Shown here piece after piece: positions 39,179 to 49,364 of a stretch of 64,000 nt of DNA. This stretch comes from Variovorax paradoxus (GTDB lineage: Bacteria > Pseudomonadota > Gammaproteobacteria > Burkholderiales > Burkholderiaceae_C): NCBI RefSeq assembly GCF_000834655.1, contig NZ_JXQQ01000052.1:1-64000 (forward strand), given 5' to 3'. Within the stretch, counting starts at the first letter, position 1, and the number at the start of each line of letters is the position of its first letter. The notes under the pieces are model-generated. The model ran no database searches. It had not been told where the DNA came from and saw only the letters and a list, made by a program, of their open reading frames with translations. A program made the translations under genes and the position numbers.

Positions 39179-39199
39179 TTAACCACGCCCCCGATCCCC

Positions 39200-41714
<2,515 letters not shown>

Positions 41715-41717
41715 GTT

Positions 41718-41802
41718 CTCCCCAGGCTTGCCCACTTCGTGTGGCCGCCTACCCCCTTCCGGGGCAACACCAGCGGGCCGGCGAGCCGGTTCCGCGGTGT
41801 TC
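41718..41802. repeat. Intergenic repeat element, copy 1
   Basis: The ends CCCCAGGCTTGCCCACTTCG (from 41720) and GAGCCGGTTCCGCGGTGT (41784-41801) recur in inverted orientation at 49297-49348, with a shorter middle. It fills the purA-phosphoribosyltransferase gap and its inner part can fold (CCGGGGC/GCCGG arms). It resembles interspersed intergenic repeats I associate with Comamonadaceae genomes. Confidence 0.7.
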
Positions 41803-41836
41803 CACGAACGAGAAAAAGACTGAAGGAATCCAGACC

Positions 41837-42361
41837 ATGTTGACCGAAGACGGCAAACATCTCTACGTCAGCTACGACGAGTATCACAACCTGATCGAGA
41901 AGCTCGCGATCAAGGTGCACCAGTCGGGCTGGGAGTTCGACACCATCCTGTGCCTCGCGCGCGGCGGCATGCGGCCGGGCGATGTGCTCTCGCGCATCTT
42001 CGACAAGCCGCTGGCGATCATGTCGACCAGCTCGTACCGCGCCGACGCCGGCACTGTGCAGGGCCACCTGGACATCGCCCGCTTCATCACCACGCCCAAG
42101 GGCGAGATCGCCGGCAGGGTGCTGCTGGTGGACGACCTGGCCGACTCGGGCCATACGCTGCATGCCGTGATGGACATGCTGCGCAACAACTACAAGCCCA
42201 TCACCGAGCTGCGCAGCGCGGTGATCTGGACCAAGGCGTTGTCGACCTTCACGCCTGACTATTCGGTCGAGTACCTGGCGACCAACCCCTGGATCCACCA
42301 GCCCTTCGAGGGCTACGACTCGCTCGGCGCAGAGAAGCTGCTCGAGAAGTGGTCGGTCTGA
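41837..42361 (+). CDS. Purine-type phosphoribosyltransferase
   Basis: The 174-residue type I phosphoribosyltransferase has the PRPP-binding motif VLLVDDLADSGHTLH (about 96-110). Its N-terminal block (YVSYDEYHNLIEKLAIKV, TILCLARGGMRPGDVL) is typical of xanthine/hypoxanthine-guanine PRTs of beta- and gammaproteobacteria. It attaches a purine base to PRPP. Its position behind purA fits a salvage role. A GAAGGA sequence upstream serves as ribosome site. The exact base specificity is not readable. Confidence 0.85.
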   Translation: MLTEDGKHLYVSYDEYHNLIEKLAIKVHQSGWEFDTILCLARGGMRPGDVLSRIFDKPLAIMSTSSYRADAGTVQGHLDIARFITTPKGEIAGRVLLVDDLADSGHTLHAVMDMLRNNYKPITELRSAVIWTKALSTFTPDYSVEYLATNPWIHQPFEGYDSLGAEKLLEKWSV

Positions 42362-42376
42362 TCAAGTCCTGATCAG
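42358..42376. terminator. Perfect inverted repeat spanning two convergent stop codons
   Basis: CTGATCA-AGTCC-TGATCAG (7-bp arms, 5-base loop) contains the stop codon of the phosphoribosyltransferase gene in one arm and that of the VOC gene in the other. No T tract; it may act as a weak bidirectional terminator or 3' stabiliser. Confidence 0.4.
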
Positions 42377-42837
42377 CCCTGGCACGACCCGTCGCCGGAA
42401 GTGAGCATCGCGGTATAGCGCCGCTGCATCTCTTCCGGCGTCAGTTTTTCGATGCTGTGGCCCACGTTCCAGCGGTGGCCGAAGGGATCGCGAAAAACCC
42501 CCGAGCGCTCGCCGTAGAACTGATCCTGCGGCGCCATGTCGAGCGTCGCGCCGGCCGCCACGGCCCGCGCCACCACCGCATCCGCATCGTCCACGTGCAG
42601 GTGCAGCGTCACTGCGCTGCCGCCCAGCGTCTTGGCGCTGCGGATGTTGTATTCGGCGAACTCGTCCGAGATCATCAGGATTGCGCCGTTGTGGAAATCC
42701 AGCTCCGCGTGGCCGATGCGCCCACTGGGCTCGGTGAGGCGGAAGATCTCCTTCACCTCGAAAACCTCGCAATAGAAGTCGATGGCCGCGCCGGCATCGT
42801 CGACACAGAGGTACGGAAACAGTTCGTGGATTGCCAT
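42373..42837 (-). CDS. VOC-superfamily (PhnB/glyoxalase-like) protein
   Basis: The 154-residue protein has two beta-alpha-beta-beta-beta units of the vicinal oxygen chelate fold: IHELFPYLCVDDAGAAIDFY (first) and VTLHLHVDDADAVVARAVAA (second). It resembles PhnB-like proteins of unknown function. Metal ligands are not certain (His in GHAELDFH and Asp/Glu in RDPFGHRWN). The tail GSCQG contains a Cys. It is transcribed in the same direction as the araC-type gene 63 bases upstream; a CAGAATCGG motif on the minus strand (42887-42882) could be its promoter. Confidence 0.82.
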   Translation of the reverse strand: MAIHELFPYLCVDDAGAAIDFYCEVFEVKEIFRLTEPSGRIGHAELDFHNGAILMISDEFAEYNIRSAKTLGGSAVTLHLHVDDADAVVARAVAAGATLDMAPQDQFYGERSGVFRDPFGHRWNVGHSIEKLTPEEMQRRYTAMLTSGDGSCQG

Positions 42838-42900
42838 GTTGGATTGCCTTTCGAGAGAGAGAAGCAGTTGTCGTGGCGCCGATTCTGGAGCGCCGCGCCG

Positions 42901-43767
42901 CTAACGTCTTGAACGAATTTGACCTGCTGCCGTATCCGCCGGCACATGCCGCGGCGAGGCGGGCCCCGTCCGCCGCCACGCCTGCGGCGACATGCCCGCC
43001 AGCGCGGAGAACTCGCGGCTCAGGTGGGCCTGATCGCTGTAGCCGGCGGTGAGCGCGATCTCGGCCCAGCTTTGCGCCGGGTCGCCGGCCAGCGTCAGCG
43101 CGCGGTCGAAACGCATCACGCGTGCGTACTCCTTGGGGCTGAGGCCGATGGCGCCGCGAAACAGCGCGATGAAGCGGCGGTGGCTGTAGCCGCTGCGTGT
43201 CACCAGCCCGGCGATCGACGGGTTCTCGTGCGCCAACGGTCCGAGCGTCGCAGCGATGGCCAGATGCAGGCCACGCAGGCCGGCGCTGAGCGCGTCGATG
43301 ACACGCCGGGCGAGCAGGGCCTCGAAAACCGCCAGCTGGCGTTCAAGGCCGCCGGCCGCGTGGACCTGCTCGAGCGCAGCATCGGTCTGCCGCGCGCCCC
43401 ACAGCGCATCGAGCGGCGTGTGCTGGCTGGCGAGTGCGTCTTCGGGCGCACCGAGCAGGGCACGCGCTGCGCCGGGCTGCAACTGCGCGCCGACGGAGCG
43501 CGTCGCCACCGAAACGTCGCGCATGTAGGAGGCGGCACGCGCACCGCCGACGATCGCGTAGCCGCAGGTCTGGCCGCGCATGTCGTCGGCGCCGCCGAAC
43601 AGCTTCAGCGGCGGGCCCGACAGCCGGAACACCAGGTGCATGCCGCCGGTGGGCAGCACATGCTCGCGCGCGCCTGGCCGATCGATCGATGCGTCATCGG
43701 GCGACGAAGCCCACAGCAGTTTGATGAATGGCTGCAAGTGGGGAGGAGGGAGCCGCGTCAGTTGCAT
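42901..43767 (-). CDS. AraC-family transcriptional regulator
   Basis: The 288-residue protein has an N-terminal effector domain (DUF6597-like, LPPPHLQPFIKLLWASSPDD, FRLSGPPLKLFG) and a C-terminal AraC double helix-turn-helix (HRRFIALFRGAIGLSPKEYARVMRFDRAL region and WAEIALTAGYSDQAHLSREF). Effector unknown. It lies upstream of the VOC gene on the same strand and divergent from metC, with an 89-base gap; either could be its target. Confidence 0.87.
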   Translation of the reverse strand: MQLTRLPPPHLQPFIKLLWASSPDDASIDRPGAREHVLPTGGMHLVFRLSGPPLKLFGGADDMRGQTCGYAIVGGARAASYMRDVSVATRSVGAQLQPGAARALLGAPEDALASQHTPLDALWGARQTDAALEQVHAAGGLERQLAVFEALLARRVIDALSAGLRGLHLAIAATLGPLAHENPSIAGLVTRSGYSHRRFIALFRGAIGLSPKEYARVMRFDRALTLAGDPAQSWAEIALTAGYSDQAHLSREFSALAGMSPQAWRRTGPASPRHVPADTAAGQIRSRR

Positions 43768-43856
43768 GCTGCGAGACCCGGCTGGAACAGGCTGTAGCCC
43801 ATCGGCGCATTGTGCGATGGGACCGCGCCGCGTGCCAGTCGCGCTAGCATCGGCAC

Positions 43857-45050
43857 ATGAGCAAGCCTTCGACGACCCTGATCCATCACCCCTACACCCC
43901 GCCCGCCAAATTCGCCGCGCCGCAGCCCGGCGTGTTCAAGGCATCGACCGTCTTCTTCTCCGACGTGGCCGCCATGCGTGCGCGCGACTGGAAGACCAAG
44001 GCCGGCTACACCTACGGCCTGCACGGCACGCCGACCACGTTCACGCTCGAGGAGCGCCTGGCCACGCTCGAAGGCGGTACCGAATGCCTGCTCGTGCCCA
44101 GCGGCCTCGCGGCCATTTCGCTGGTCTCGTTCGCGTTTCTCAAGACCGGCGACGAGGTGCTGATTCCCGACAACGCCTACGGCCCCAACAAGGCGCTGGC
44201 CACGGGCGAACTGGCCAACTTCGGCATCACCCACCGCCTGTACGACGCGATGAATCCGGCCGACCTGGAGGCCAAGATCTCGCATCGCACGCGGCTGGTG
44301 TGGCTCGAGGCGGCCGGCTCGGTGACGATGGAATTCCCGAACCTGCCCGCGCTCGTGGACGTGTGCCGCGCACGGGGCGTCGTGACGGCGCTGGACAACA
44401 CCTGGGGCGCCGGCCTCGCCTTCGCGCCTTTCGACTTCAACGGCACGGGGCAGGGCGTCGACATCTCGGTTCACGCGCTCACCAAGTACCCGAGCGGCGG
44501 TGGCGACGTGCTGATGGGCAGCGTGGTCACCAACGACGAACGGTTGCACCGCGCGCTCAAGCTCGCGCACATGCGCATCGGCTTCGGCATCGGCGTGGGC
44601 GACGTCGAGACGCTGCTGCGCTCGCTGCCGAGCATCGGCCTGCGCTATGCCGCGCACGACCGCGCGGCGCGCGAACTGGCCGGCTGGCTCAACGGCTGCG
44701 AGGAGATTGCGCAGGTGCTGCATCCCGCGCTCGAAGACTCGCCGGGCCATGCCAACTGGCGCGCGTTGTGCGGCGCCACCGACCTGGCCGCCGGCCTGTT
44801 CTCGGTCGTGTTCGACGAGCGCTACAGCTCCGAGCAGGTCGATCGTTTTTGCGACAGCCTGAAGCTCTTCCGTCTGGGCTACTCGTGGGGCGGGCCCATC
44901 AGCCTGGTGGTGCCGTACGACATCGGCCTGATGCGCGACGCGAACGTGGCGCGCTGGCCGTACAAGGGCACGCTGGTGCGCTTCTCGGTCGGTCTGGAAG
45001 ACGTCGACGACCTGCGTGCCGACCTGCAGCAGGCGTTGGTGCGGATGTAG
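43857..45050 (+). CDS. metC: Cystathionine beta-lyase
   Basis: The 397-residue Cys/Met-metabolism PLP enzyme (fold type I) begins with THHPYTPP-like residues and has GTPTTFTLEERLATLEGG. The PLP lysine is Lys210 in HALTKYPSGG. The C-terminal SWGGPISLVVP fits MetC. It cleaves cystathionine to homocysteine, pyruvate and ammonia. The start codon is only 6 bases downstream of a TAGCAT hexamer, which suggests a leaderless mRNA. Cystathionine gamma-synthase is the main alternative for this superfamily. Confidence 0.87.
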   Translation: MSKPSTTLIHHPYTPPAKFAAPQPGVFKASTVFFSDVAAMRARDWKTKAGYTYGLHGTPTTFTLEERLATLEGGTECLLVPSGLAAISLVSFAFLKTGDEVLIPDNAYGPNKALATGELANFGITHRLYDAMNPADLEAKISHRTRLVWLEAAGSVTMEFPNLPALVDVCRARGVVTALDNTWGAGLAFAPFDFNGTGQGVDISVHALTKYPSGGGDVLMGSVVTNDERLHRALKLAHMRIGFGIGVGDVETLLRSLPSIGLRYAAHDRAARELAGWLNGCEEIAQVLHPALEDSPGHANWRALCGATDLAAGLFSVVFDERYSSEQVDRFCDSLKLFRLGYSWGGPISLVVPYDIGLMRDANVARWPYKGTLVRFSVGLEDVDDLRADLQQALVRM

Positions 45051-45066
45051 GAGCCGACGCGCTCAC

Positions 45067-46002
45067 GTGGGACGAAAAAATCGCAAGGGCCGGCACGCCG
45101 CGCCGCCCGCTGCGCCGCAGTCCGTCGCACCGCGCGTGTTGACCGTGCCGGCGCATGTGCTGGAGGCGCTGGCGCAGGCTGGCCCGCTGGAAGGCGTGCC
45201 CGACCTGCGCGGCACGCGCCTCTTCATCGGCGGCTTCGTGGCGCTTCTCGCGTCGATCGCGGCGGGACTGGCCTCGGCCGCGGTGTTGCAGGAAGACTGG
45301 TCCAATGCACGCGGCAACGAAGCCGTTGTCGTTCTGCTGGCGCTCTTGCTTTTCTTGTTGCTGGGCGGCGGCATCTGGTACCTGCTGCGCCAGCTTCCGA
45401 GGGTTGGCGAGAGGATGTTCCGCATCGACGCGCAAGGCATGCGATGGGGCGAACCTGCATCGCCACGGGTCTTGGCGTGGCGCCATGCATGCCGCGCACC
45501 CACGGGCTTCTGCGACGTGAAAACCGAGTTCGCATCGAGCGATGCCATCGTCAAGCGGCTGGTCTTCCAGCAGGCCGCGCGAGGTGGTGAACCGGGTGAG
45601 GTGAGGCTGCCCCTGGCGCTGACCGTGGACACGGGCCGAGTCCTTCGCTTTCGCAACCGGGCTGCACTATTGCGCGCGCTGCTGCTGCATCTGGCTACCC
45701 AGCCCAGGCCCCGCCTGCGCTTCGACGCCGAGGTGTTCATCGATGCCGGCATCGATCCGCAAACCTGGGAGCCCATGCCCGGGCCGAGGCGCTGGATGTG
45801 GCTTTCAACGCTCGCCGCGCTGGTGCCGGTGCTGGCCGTGATCGTTCTCTGGCCGGTGGGCGAACACATCGGCTGGATGGTGGCCGCGACGGTCCTGGCC
45901 ATGGTGGCCGGCGCGGGTGCGATGGGCTGGTTCATGCATCGGCGCTACCCCGGTTTGCAAGGTTTGTTCGAGTTCGAAACGCAGCCCGGCGCTGCGCCTT
46001 GA
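45067..46002 (+). CDS. Four-TM hypothetical membrane protein
   Basis: The 311-residue protein has two TM pairs: about 50-75 (LFIGGFVALLASIAAGLASAA) with about 88-110 (VVVLLALLLFLLLGGGIWYL), and about 245-265 with 272-292. A soluble stretch of ~130 residues with no recognised domain lies between. The GTG at 45067 is chosen because an AGGAG site overlapping the metC stop lies 13 bases before it. Probably co-transcribed with metC. Function unknown. Confidence 0.68.
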   Translation: MGRKNRKGRHAAPPAAPQSVAPRVLTVPAHVLEALAQAGPLEGVPDLRGTRLFIGGFVALLASIAAGLASAAVLQEDWSNARGNEAVVVLLALLLFLLLGGGIWYLLRQLPRVGERMFRIDAQGMRWGEPASPRVLAWRHACRAPTGFCDVKTEFASSDAIVKRLVFQQAARGGEPGEVRLPLALTVDTGRVLRFRNRAALLRALLLHLATQPRPRLRFDAEVFIDAGIDPQTWEPMPGPRRWMWLSTLAALVPVLAVIVLWPVGEHIGWMVAATVLAMVAGAGAMGWFMHRRYPGLQGLFEFETQPGAAP

Positions 46003-46071
46003 GACCGCACCGTTATCGCTTACAGTAGGCGACGCACAGTCACGGTGACTGTCTCGCCTCAAGGAGAAGCA

Positions 46072-46275
46072 GTGGCAACACCAAATTACGGCTACGAGAA
46101 GCGCCAGAAAGAGCTGGCCAAGAAGAAGAAGAAGGAAGACAAGCTCCGCGAGAAGCAGTACCGCAAGCTCAGCCCGAGCAGCGACGGGCTGGCTCCCGGA
46201 GATCCGGAGACCGACGTGGCATCGCTCGAACGCGATCCCCCCACGGTGCCCGAGTTGCCCACCAAGAACGGTTGA
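46072..46275 (+). CDS. Small, highly basic hypothetical protein
   Basis: The 67-residue protein has the pattern NYGYEKRQKELAKKKKKEDK followed by an acidic, proline-rich tail. Lys-rich helices of this type are common in Comamonadaceae but have no assigned function. The GTG at 46072 with AAGGAG 6 bases upstream is preferred to the ATG at 46045, which lies before the ribosome site. The gene ends before a strong bidirectional terminator. Confidence 0.65.
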   Translation: MATPNYGYEKRQKELAKKKKKEDKLREKQYRKLSPSSDGLAPGDPETDVASLERDPPTVPELPTKNG

Positions 46276-46297
46276 TCCGCTCCTGGCGTCCCCATCG

Positions 46298-46335
46298 AAA
46301 AGCCGCCGCAGGCCTGCGCCTGCGGCGGCTTTTTT
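46298..46335. terminator. Bidirectional intrinsic terminator
   Basis: AGCCGCCGCAGG-CCTGCG-CCTGCGGCGGCT is a perfect 12-bp stem with A residues before and T6 after, between two convergent genes. Confidence 0.92.
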
Positions 46336-46352
46336 CTTGCGCGCCGGCGGCC

Positions 46353-47018
46353 TTATTTCGGAAGCAGCTTGCGCAGTTCGGGCCAGACGTTGTCGAGCAA
46401 CTGCGGTTGCGCCACGGCCGTCGGGTGGATGCGGTCGGCCTGGAACAGCGAGAGCGCATCGGGCGCGTCGGCGACGCCCTTGAGCAGGAATGGCACGAGC
46501 GCCGACTTGGTCGCGCTCGCCACCTTGGAGAACACTGCCTCGAAGCGCCGCGTGTAATCGCCGCCGTAGTTCGGCGGCACCTGGATGCCGACGATCAGCA
46601 CCTTTGCGCCGGCGGCCTGCGCGGCCTTGGTGATCTGCAGCAGGTTGCTCTCGGTGTCCGAGAGCGGAAGGCCGCGCAGCGCGTCGTTGGCGCCGAGCTC
46701 GACCACGACATGGCTGGGCTTGTGCTGCGCGAGCAGGGCGGGAAAGCGCGCGCGTCCGCCGGAGCTGGTGTCGCCGCTGATGCTGGCGTTGACCACGGTG
46801 GCCGCGATCTTCTGCTGGGCAAGCCTTTTTTCCAGCAAGGGTACCCAGCCTTCGCCGCGCTTCAAGCCGTACTCTGCGCTCAGCGAATCGCCCAGCACCA
46901 GGATGACCGGCTTGCCGGCCGCGTTGGTGGCCTGGGCCTGCGCCGCGGCCATCCATGTTCCCGCGCTGCCCGCACCGCCTAGTGCGGCGGTAGTCAAGAT
47001 AAAGTCACGTCGATTCAA
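46353..47018 (-). CDS. SGNH/GDSL arylesterase (TesA-like) with twin-arginine signal
   Basis: The 221-residue SGNH hydrolase has block I LVLGDSLSAEYGLKRG (catalytic Ser), block III ELGANDALRG and block V FQADRIHPTAVAQP (catalytic Asp/His). TesA-type enzymes act as periplasmic thioesterase/lysophospholipase/arylesterase. The N-terminus MNRRDFILTTAALGGAG is a twin-arginine signal rather than the Sec signal of E. coli TesA. The TTG at 47018 is chosen because GGAAAGG lies 8 bases before it; a second TTG at 47024 is possible. It is divergent from the YbbA-like ATPase gene with a 15-base gap, the same partner arrangement as tesA-ybbA in E. coli. Confidence 0.88.
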   Translation of the reverse strand: MNRRDFILTTAALGGAGSAGTWMAAAQAQATNAAGKPVILVLGDSLSAEYGLKRGEGWVPLLEKRLAQQKIAATVVNASISGDTSSGGRARFPALLAQHKPSHVVVELGANDALRGLPLSDTESNLLQITKAAQAAGAKVLIVGIQVPPNYGGDYTRRFEAVFSKVASATKSALVPFLLKGVADAPDALSLFQADRIHPTAVAQPQLLDNVWPELRKLLPK

Positions 47019-47033
47019 AACCAAAGCCTTTCC

Positions 47034-47756
47034 ATGTCCCAACCCCCGTCTGATGCCATTGTCGCCGTCGAGCATGTCTTCAAGTCCGTCACCGATTCGA
47101 CCGGCACGCTGGACATTCTGCAGGACATCGATTTCACCCTCGGCGCGCGGGAAACCGCCGCCATCGTCGGCGCCTCGGGCTCCGGCAAGAGCACCTTGCT
47201 GTCGATCATCGCGGGGCTTGATACGCCCACGCGCGGCACGGTCAAGCTCGCGGGCGACGACATCTTCGCCATCGACGAGGACGAACGCGCCGCCCTGCGC
47301 GCACAGCGCGTGGGCTTCGTGTTCCAGAGCTTCCAGCTGCTGGGCAACCTGAGCGCCCTCGAGAACGTGATGCTGCCGCTGGAGCTGGCCAACCGCAAGG
47401 ACGCACGCAAGGCCGCCACCGAGATGCTCGGCCGCGTGGGCCTCGGGCAGCGCCTGGGCCACTACCCCAAGGTGCTCTCGGGCGGCGAGCAGCAGCGCGT
47501 GGCGCTCGCGCGGGCCTTCGTGGTGCAGCCGGCCCTGCTGCTGGCTGACGAGCCCACCGGCAGCCTCGACTTCGCGACGGGCGAGCAGGTGATGAAGCTG
47601 ATGTTCGACCTCAACCGCGAACTGGGCACCACGCTGGTGCTTGTCACCCACGACCGCGGCATCGCATCCCGCTGCGAGCGCCGCATCACCATCGAGGCGG
47701 GGCGCGTGTCGCTCAACGAAAAAACGCCGGTCTCGACGGTCGAGCAGGCCGCCTGA
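47034..47756 (+). CDS. YbbA-like ABC transporter ATP-binding protein
   Basis: The 240-residue ABC ATPase has Walker A GASGSGKST (about 43-51), the Q-loop FQSFQLLGNL, the signature LSGGEQQRVALARAF and Walker B LLLADEPTGSLD. It belongs to the LolD/MacB/YbbA group. In E. coli YbbA pairs with permease YbbP, but no MacB/FtsX-type permease gene follows here. The next two genes encode unrelated membrane proteins. It shares a very short divergent region with the arylesterase gene. Confidence 0.88.
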   Translation: MSQPPSDAIVAVEHVFKSVTDSTGTLDILQDIDFTLGARETAAIVGASGSGKSTLLSIIAGLDTPTRGTVKLAGDDIFAIDEDERAALRAQRVGFVFQSFQLLGNLSALENVMLPLELANRKDARKAATEMLGRVGLGQRLGHYPKVLSGGEQQRVALARAFVVQPALLLADEPTGSLDFATGEQVMKLMFDLNRELGTTLVLVTHDRGIASRCERRITIEAGRVSLNEKTPVSTVEQAA

Positions 47757-47801
47757 GCACCGAAGACGCGCCCAAGAGCGCAACAACCAGAGGAGACGTT
47801 C

Positions 47802-48305
47802 ATGGACAAGCTTCCACCCGAAGCCGTCGCGGCACTGCAGCGCGGCAACCTGATCGAGGCCATCAAGATCGTGCGCGACCAGACCGGCATGGATCTCAAG
47901 TCGTCCAAGGAGGCCGTCGAGCGCTACGCCAATGGCGAAGGCGGGGGCGCGGACTGGCAGGAGGGCGACTGGGGCCGCGGCGAGCCCGAGGGTGCGGGCA
48001 TGCAGGGCAACGGGCCTGCGGCGGTGCCGCCGGCGGCGCTCGCGGCGCTCGCAAAGGGCAACAAGGTCGAGGCCATCCGCCTCACGCGCGAGGCCACAGG
48101 CCTTGGCCTGGCCGAGGCCAAGCGGCTGGTCGAGAACCACCAGAACCCGGCAGCCGGCGATTTTGGGCACGTGTCATCGAGCATTCCGACGAATCCGATG
48201 GCCGAGCCGGGCAGGGTCCCGCAAGGTGGTTTCAAGTGGCTGCCCGTCGTCCTCGTCCTGCTGGTCGCGGCGCTGGCCTGGCTGTATTTCGTCAAAGGCG
48301 CCTGA
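47802..48305 (+). CDS. Membrane-anchored protein with two ribosomal L7/L12 C-terminal-like repeats
   Basis: The 167-residue protein has two units that both resemble the L7/L12 C-terminal helix-turn-helix motif. Unit A (about 6-42) is AVAALQRGNLIEAIKIVRDQ...LKSSKEAVERY. Unit B (about 80-112) is ALAALAKGNKVEAIRLTREA...LAEAKRLVENH. A Gly/Glu-rich linker joins them. A single C-terminal TM helix (about 145-164, WLPVVLVLLVAALAWLYF) makes it tail-anchored. In L7/L12 this surface recruits translation GTPases; whether that holds here is unknown. It lies 4 bases before the next gene and 45 bases after the ATPase gene. An AGAGGAG ribosome site is present. Confidence 0.75.
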   Translation: MDKLPPEAVAALQRGNLIEAIKIVRDQTGMDLKSSKEAVERYANGEGGGADWQEGDWGRGEPEGAGMQGNGPAAVPPAALAALAKGNKVEAIRLTREATGLGLAEAKRLVENHQNPAAGDFGHVSSSIPTNPMAEPGRVPQGGFKWLPVVLVLLVAALAWLYFVKGA

Positions 48306-48309
48306 CGCG

Positions 48310-49290
48310 ATGATCGTTCCCCAGTTCTGGGCCGAGGGTCGCATCCAGGAGCGCACGGCGGGCAAGCAGATCACGGTACGGCGCTACGGCTGGTCCGACG
48401 ACAGCCCGCTGGCCGCGCAGGCCCACGCCGACCAGCGCACGCGCGACGCCTTCGACCGCATCGTGAGCGGCGAACAACTCGAGCGCCGCGAGCGCAAGCT
48501 GGCCTACAACGGCGCCGACGGCGTGCCGATCCGCGAGGAAATCGTCGAGCGGCAGGGCGAGAGCGTCGTCACCCGCAACGGCTACGGTGCGCGCTGCCTG
48601 AACACGCCCGACGTGCTGTTCGTCGACATCGATTTCGATGAGCCCCTGCGCGGCAGCGTGTTCGGCTTTGCGCTGGTGCCGGCGCTCATCGCGGGCATCG
48701 TCGGTGGCTGGACAGCCAAGACCTGGTTGGGCGGGCTGATCGCTGCCATCGTGGTCTTCGTCGTCGCTTACCGCATCGGGCTGGCGAAGAAGCGCGGTGA
48801 GGCCAGCACCAGCCCCGCGCCCGAGAAGCGGGCGATCGAGCGCATCGGGCGCTTCGTGCACCAGCATCCGGACTGGCACCTGCGGGTCTACTGCACGCCC
48901 GCGGGCTTTCGCCTGCTGGCGATGCACGATGTCTTCAGCCCGACCGACATGACGGTGGCCGATTGCTTCCAGGCGCTGGGCGTGGACAAGGTCTATGCGC
49001 GCATGTGCCGCAACCAGAACTGCTTTCGCGCCCGCCTGAGCGCCAAGCCCTGGCGCATCGGCATCGGCGAACACATGCGGCCGCAGCCGGGCGTGTGGCC
49101 CGTCTCGCCCGAGAGGCTCCCCGCGCGCGACGCCTGGATCGCGCAGTACGAAAAGGCCGCCGAAGGCCACGCCGCCTGCCAGTACCTGGAGAGCGTCGGC
49201 AACACCGAGCGGGTGCATCCGAACGCGCAGGCGGTGCGGGAACTGCACGACGGGCGCACGCGCGCGCTCAGCGGCCTCCCTATCGCCTGA
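48310..49290 (+). CDS. Two-TM protein of a conserved uncharacterised family with DxD motif and CRNQNC/PKPWR-like block
   Basis: The 326-residue protein has a soluble N-terminal part with YNGADGVPIREE, GYGARCLN and LFVDIDFDE (about 103-111). Two TM helices follow (about 115-135 and 140-158). The C-terminal domain contains WHLRVYCTPAGFRLLAMHD (188-207) and CRNQNCFRARLSAKPWRIG (233-251). The order DIDF ... RxYxTxxGxR ... CxxxxCFRARLxxKPWR is a pattern I recall from uncharacterised proteins of several phyla, here with a TM pair inserted. The hDhD-like motif and later His faintly recall primase-fold (AEP) proteins, but this is speculation. The gene is coupled to the L7/L12-like gene 4 bases upstream. 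Confidence 0.7.
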   Translation: MIVPQFWAEGRIQERTAGKQITVRRYGWSDDSPLAAQAHADQRTRDAFDRIVSGEQLERRERKLAYNGADGVPIREEIVERQGESVVTRNGYGARCLNTPDVLFVDIDFDEPLRGSVFGFALVPALIAGIVGGWTAKTWLGGLIAAIVVFVVAYRIGLAKKRGEASTSPAPEKRAIERIGRFVHQHPDWHLRVYCTPAGFRLLAMHDVFSPTDMTVADCFQALGVDKVYARMCRNQNCFRARLSAKPWRIGIGEHMRPQPGVWPVSPERLPARDAWIAQYEKAAEGHAACQYLESVGNTERVHPNAQAVRELHDGRTRALSGLPIA

Positions 49291-49296
49291 AGGGGA

Positions 49297-49348
49297 GACA
49301 CCGCGGAACCGGCTCTGTCGGGCCACACGAAGTGGGCAAGCCTGGGGG
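49297..49348. repeat. Intergenic repeat element, copy 2 (inverted relative to copy 1)
   Basis: ACACCGCGGAACCGGCTC and GGCCACACGAAGTGGGCAAG with CCTGGGG are the reverse complement of both ends of the element at 41718-41802; the central ~35 bases of that copy are missing. It lies directly after the 326-residue gene and before rlmB. Confidence 0.7.
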
Positions 49349-49364
49349 TAGGGATAATCGGGGG

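Noticed and set aside
43768-43856. SAM riboswitch before metC
   Set aside because: The gap is only 89 bases and shows no conserved SAM aptamer core; a -10-like hexamer sits 6 bases before the start codon, leaving no room for a leader.
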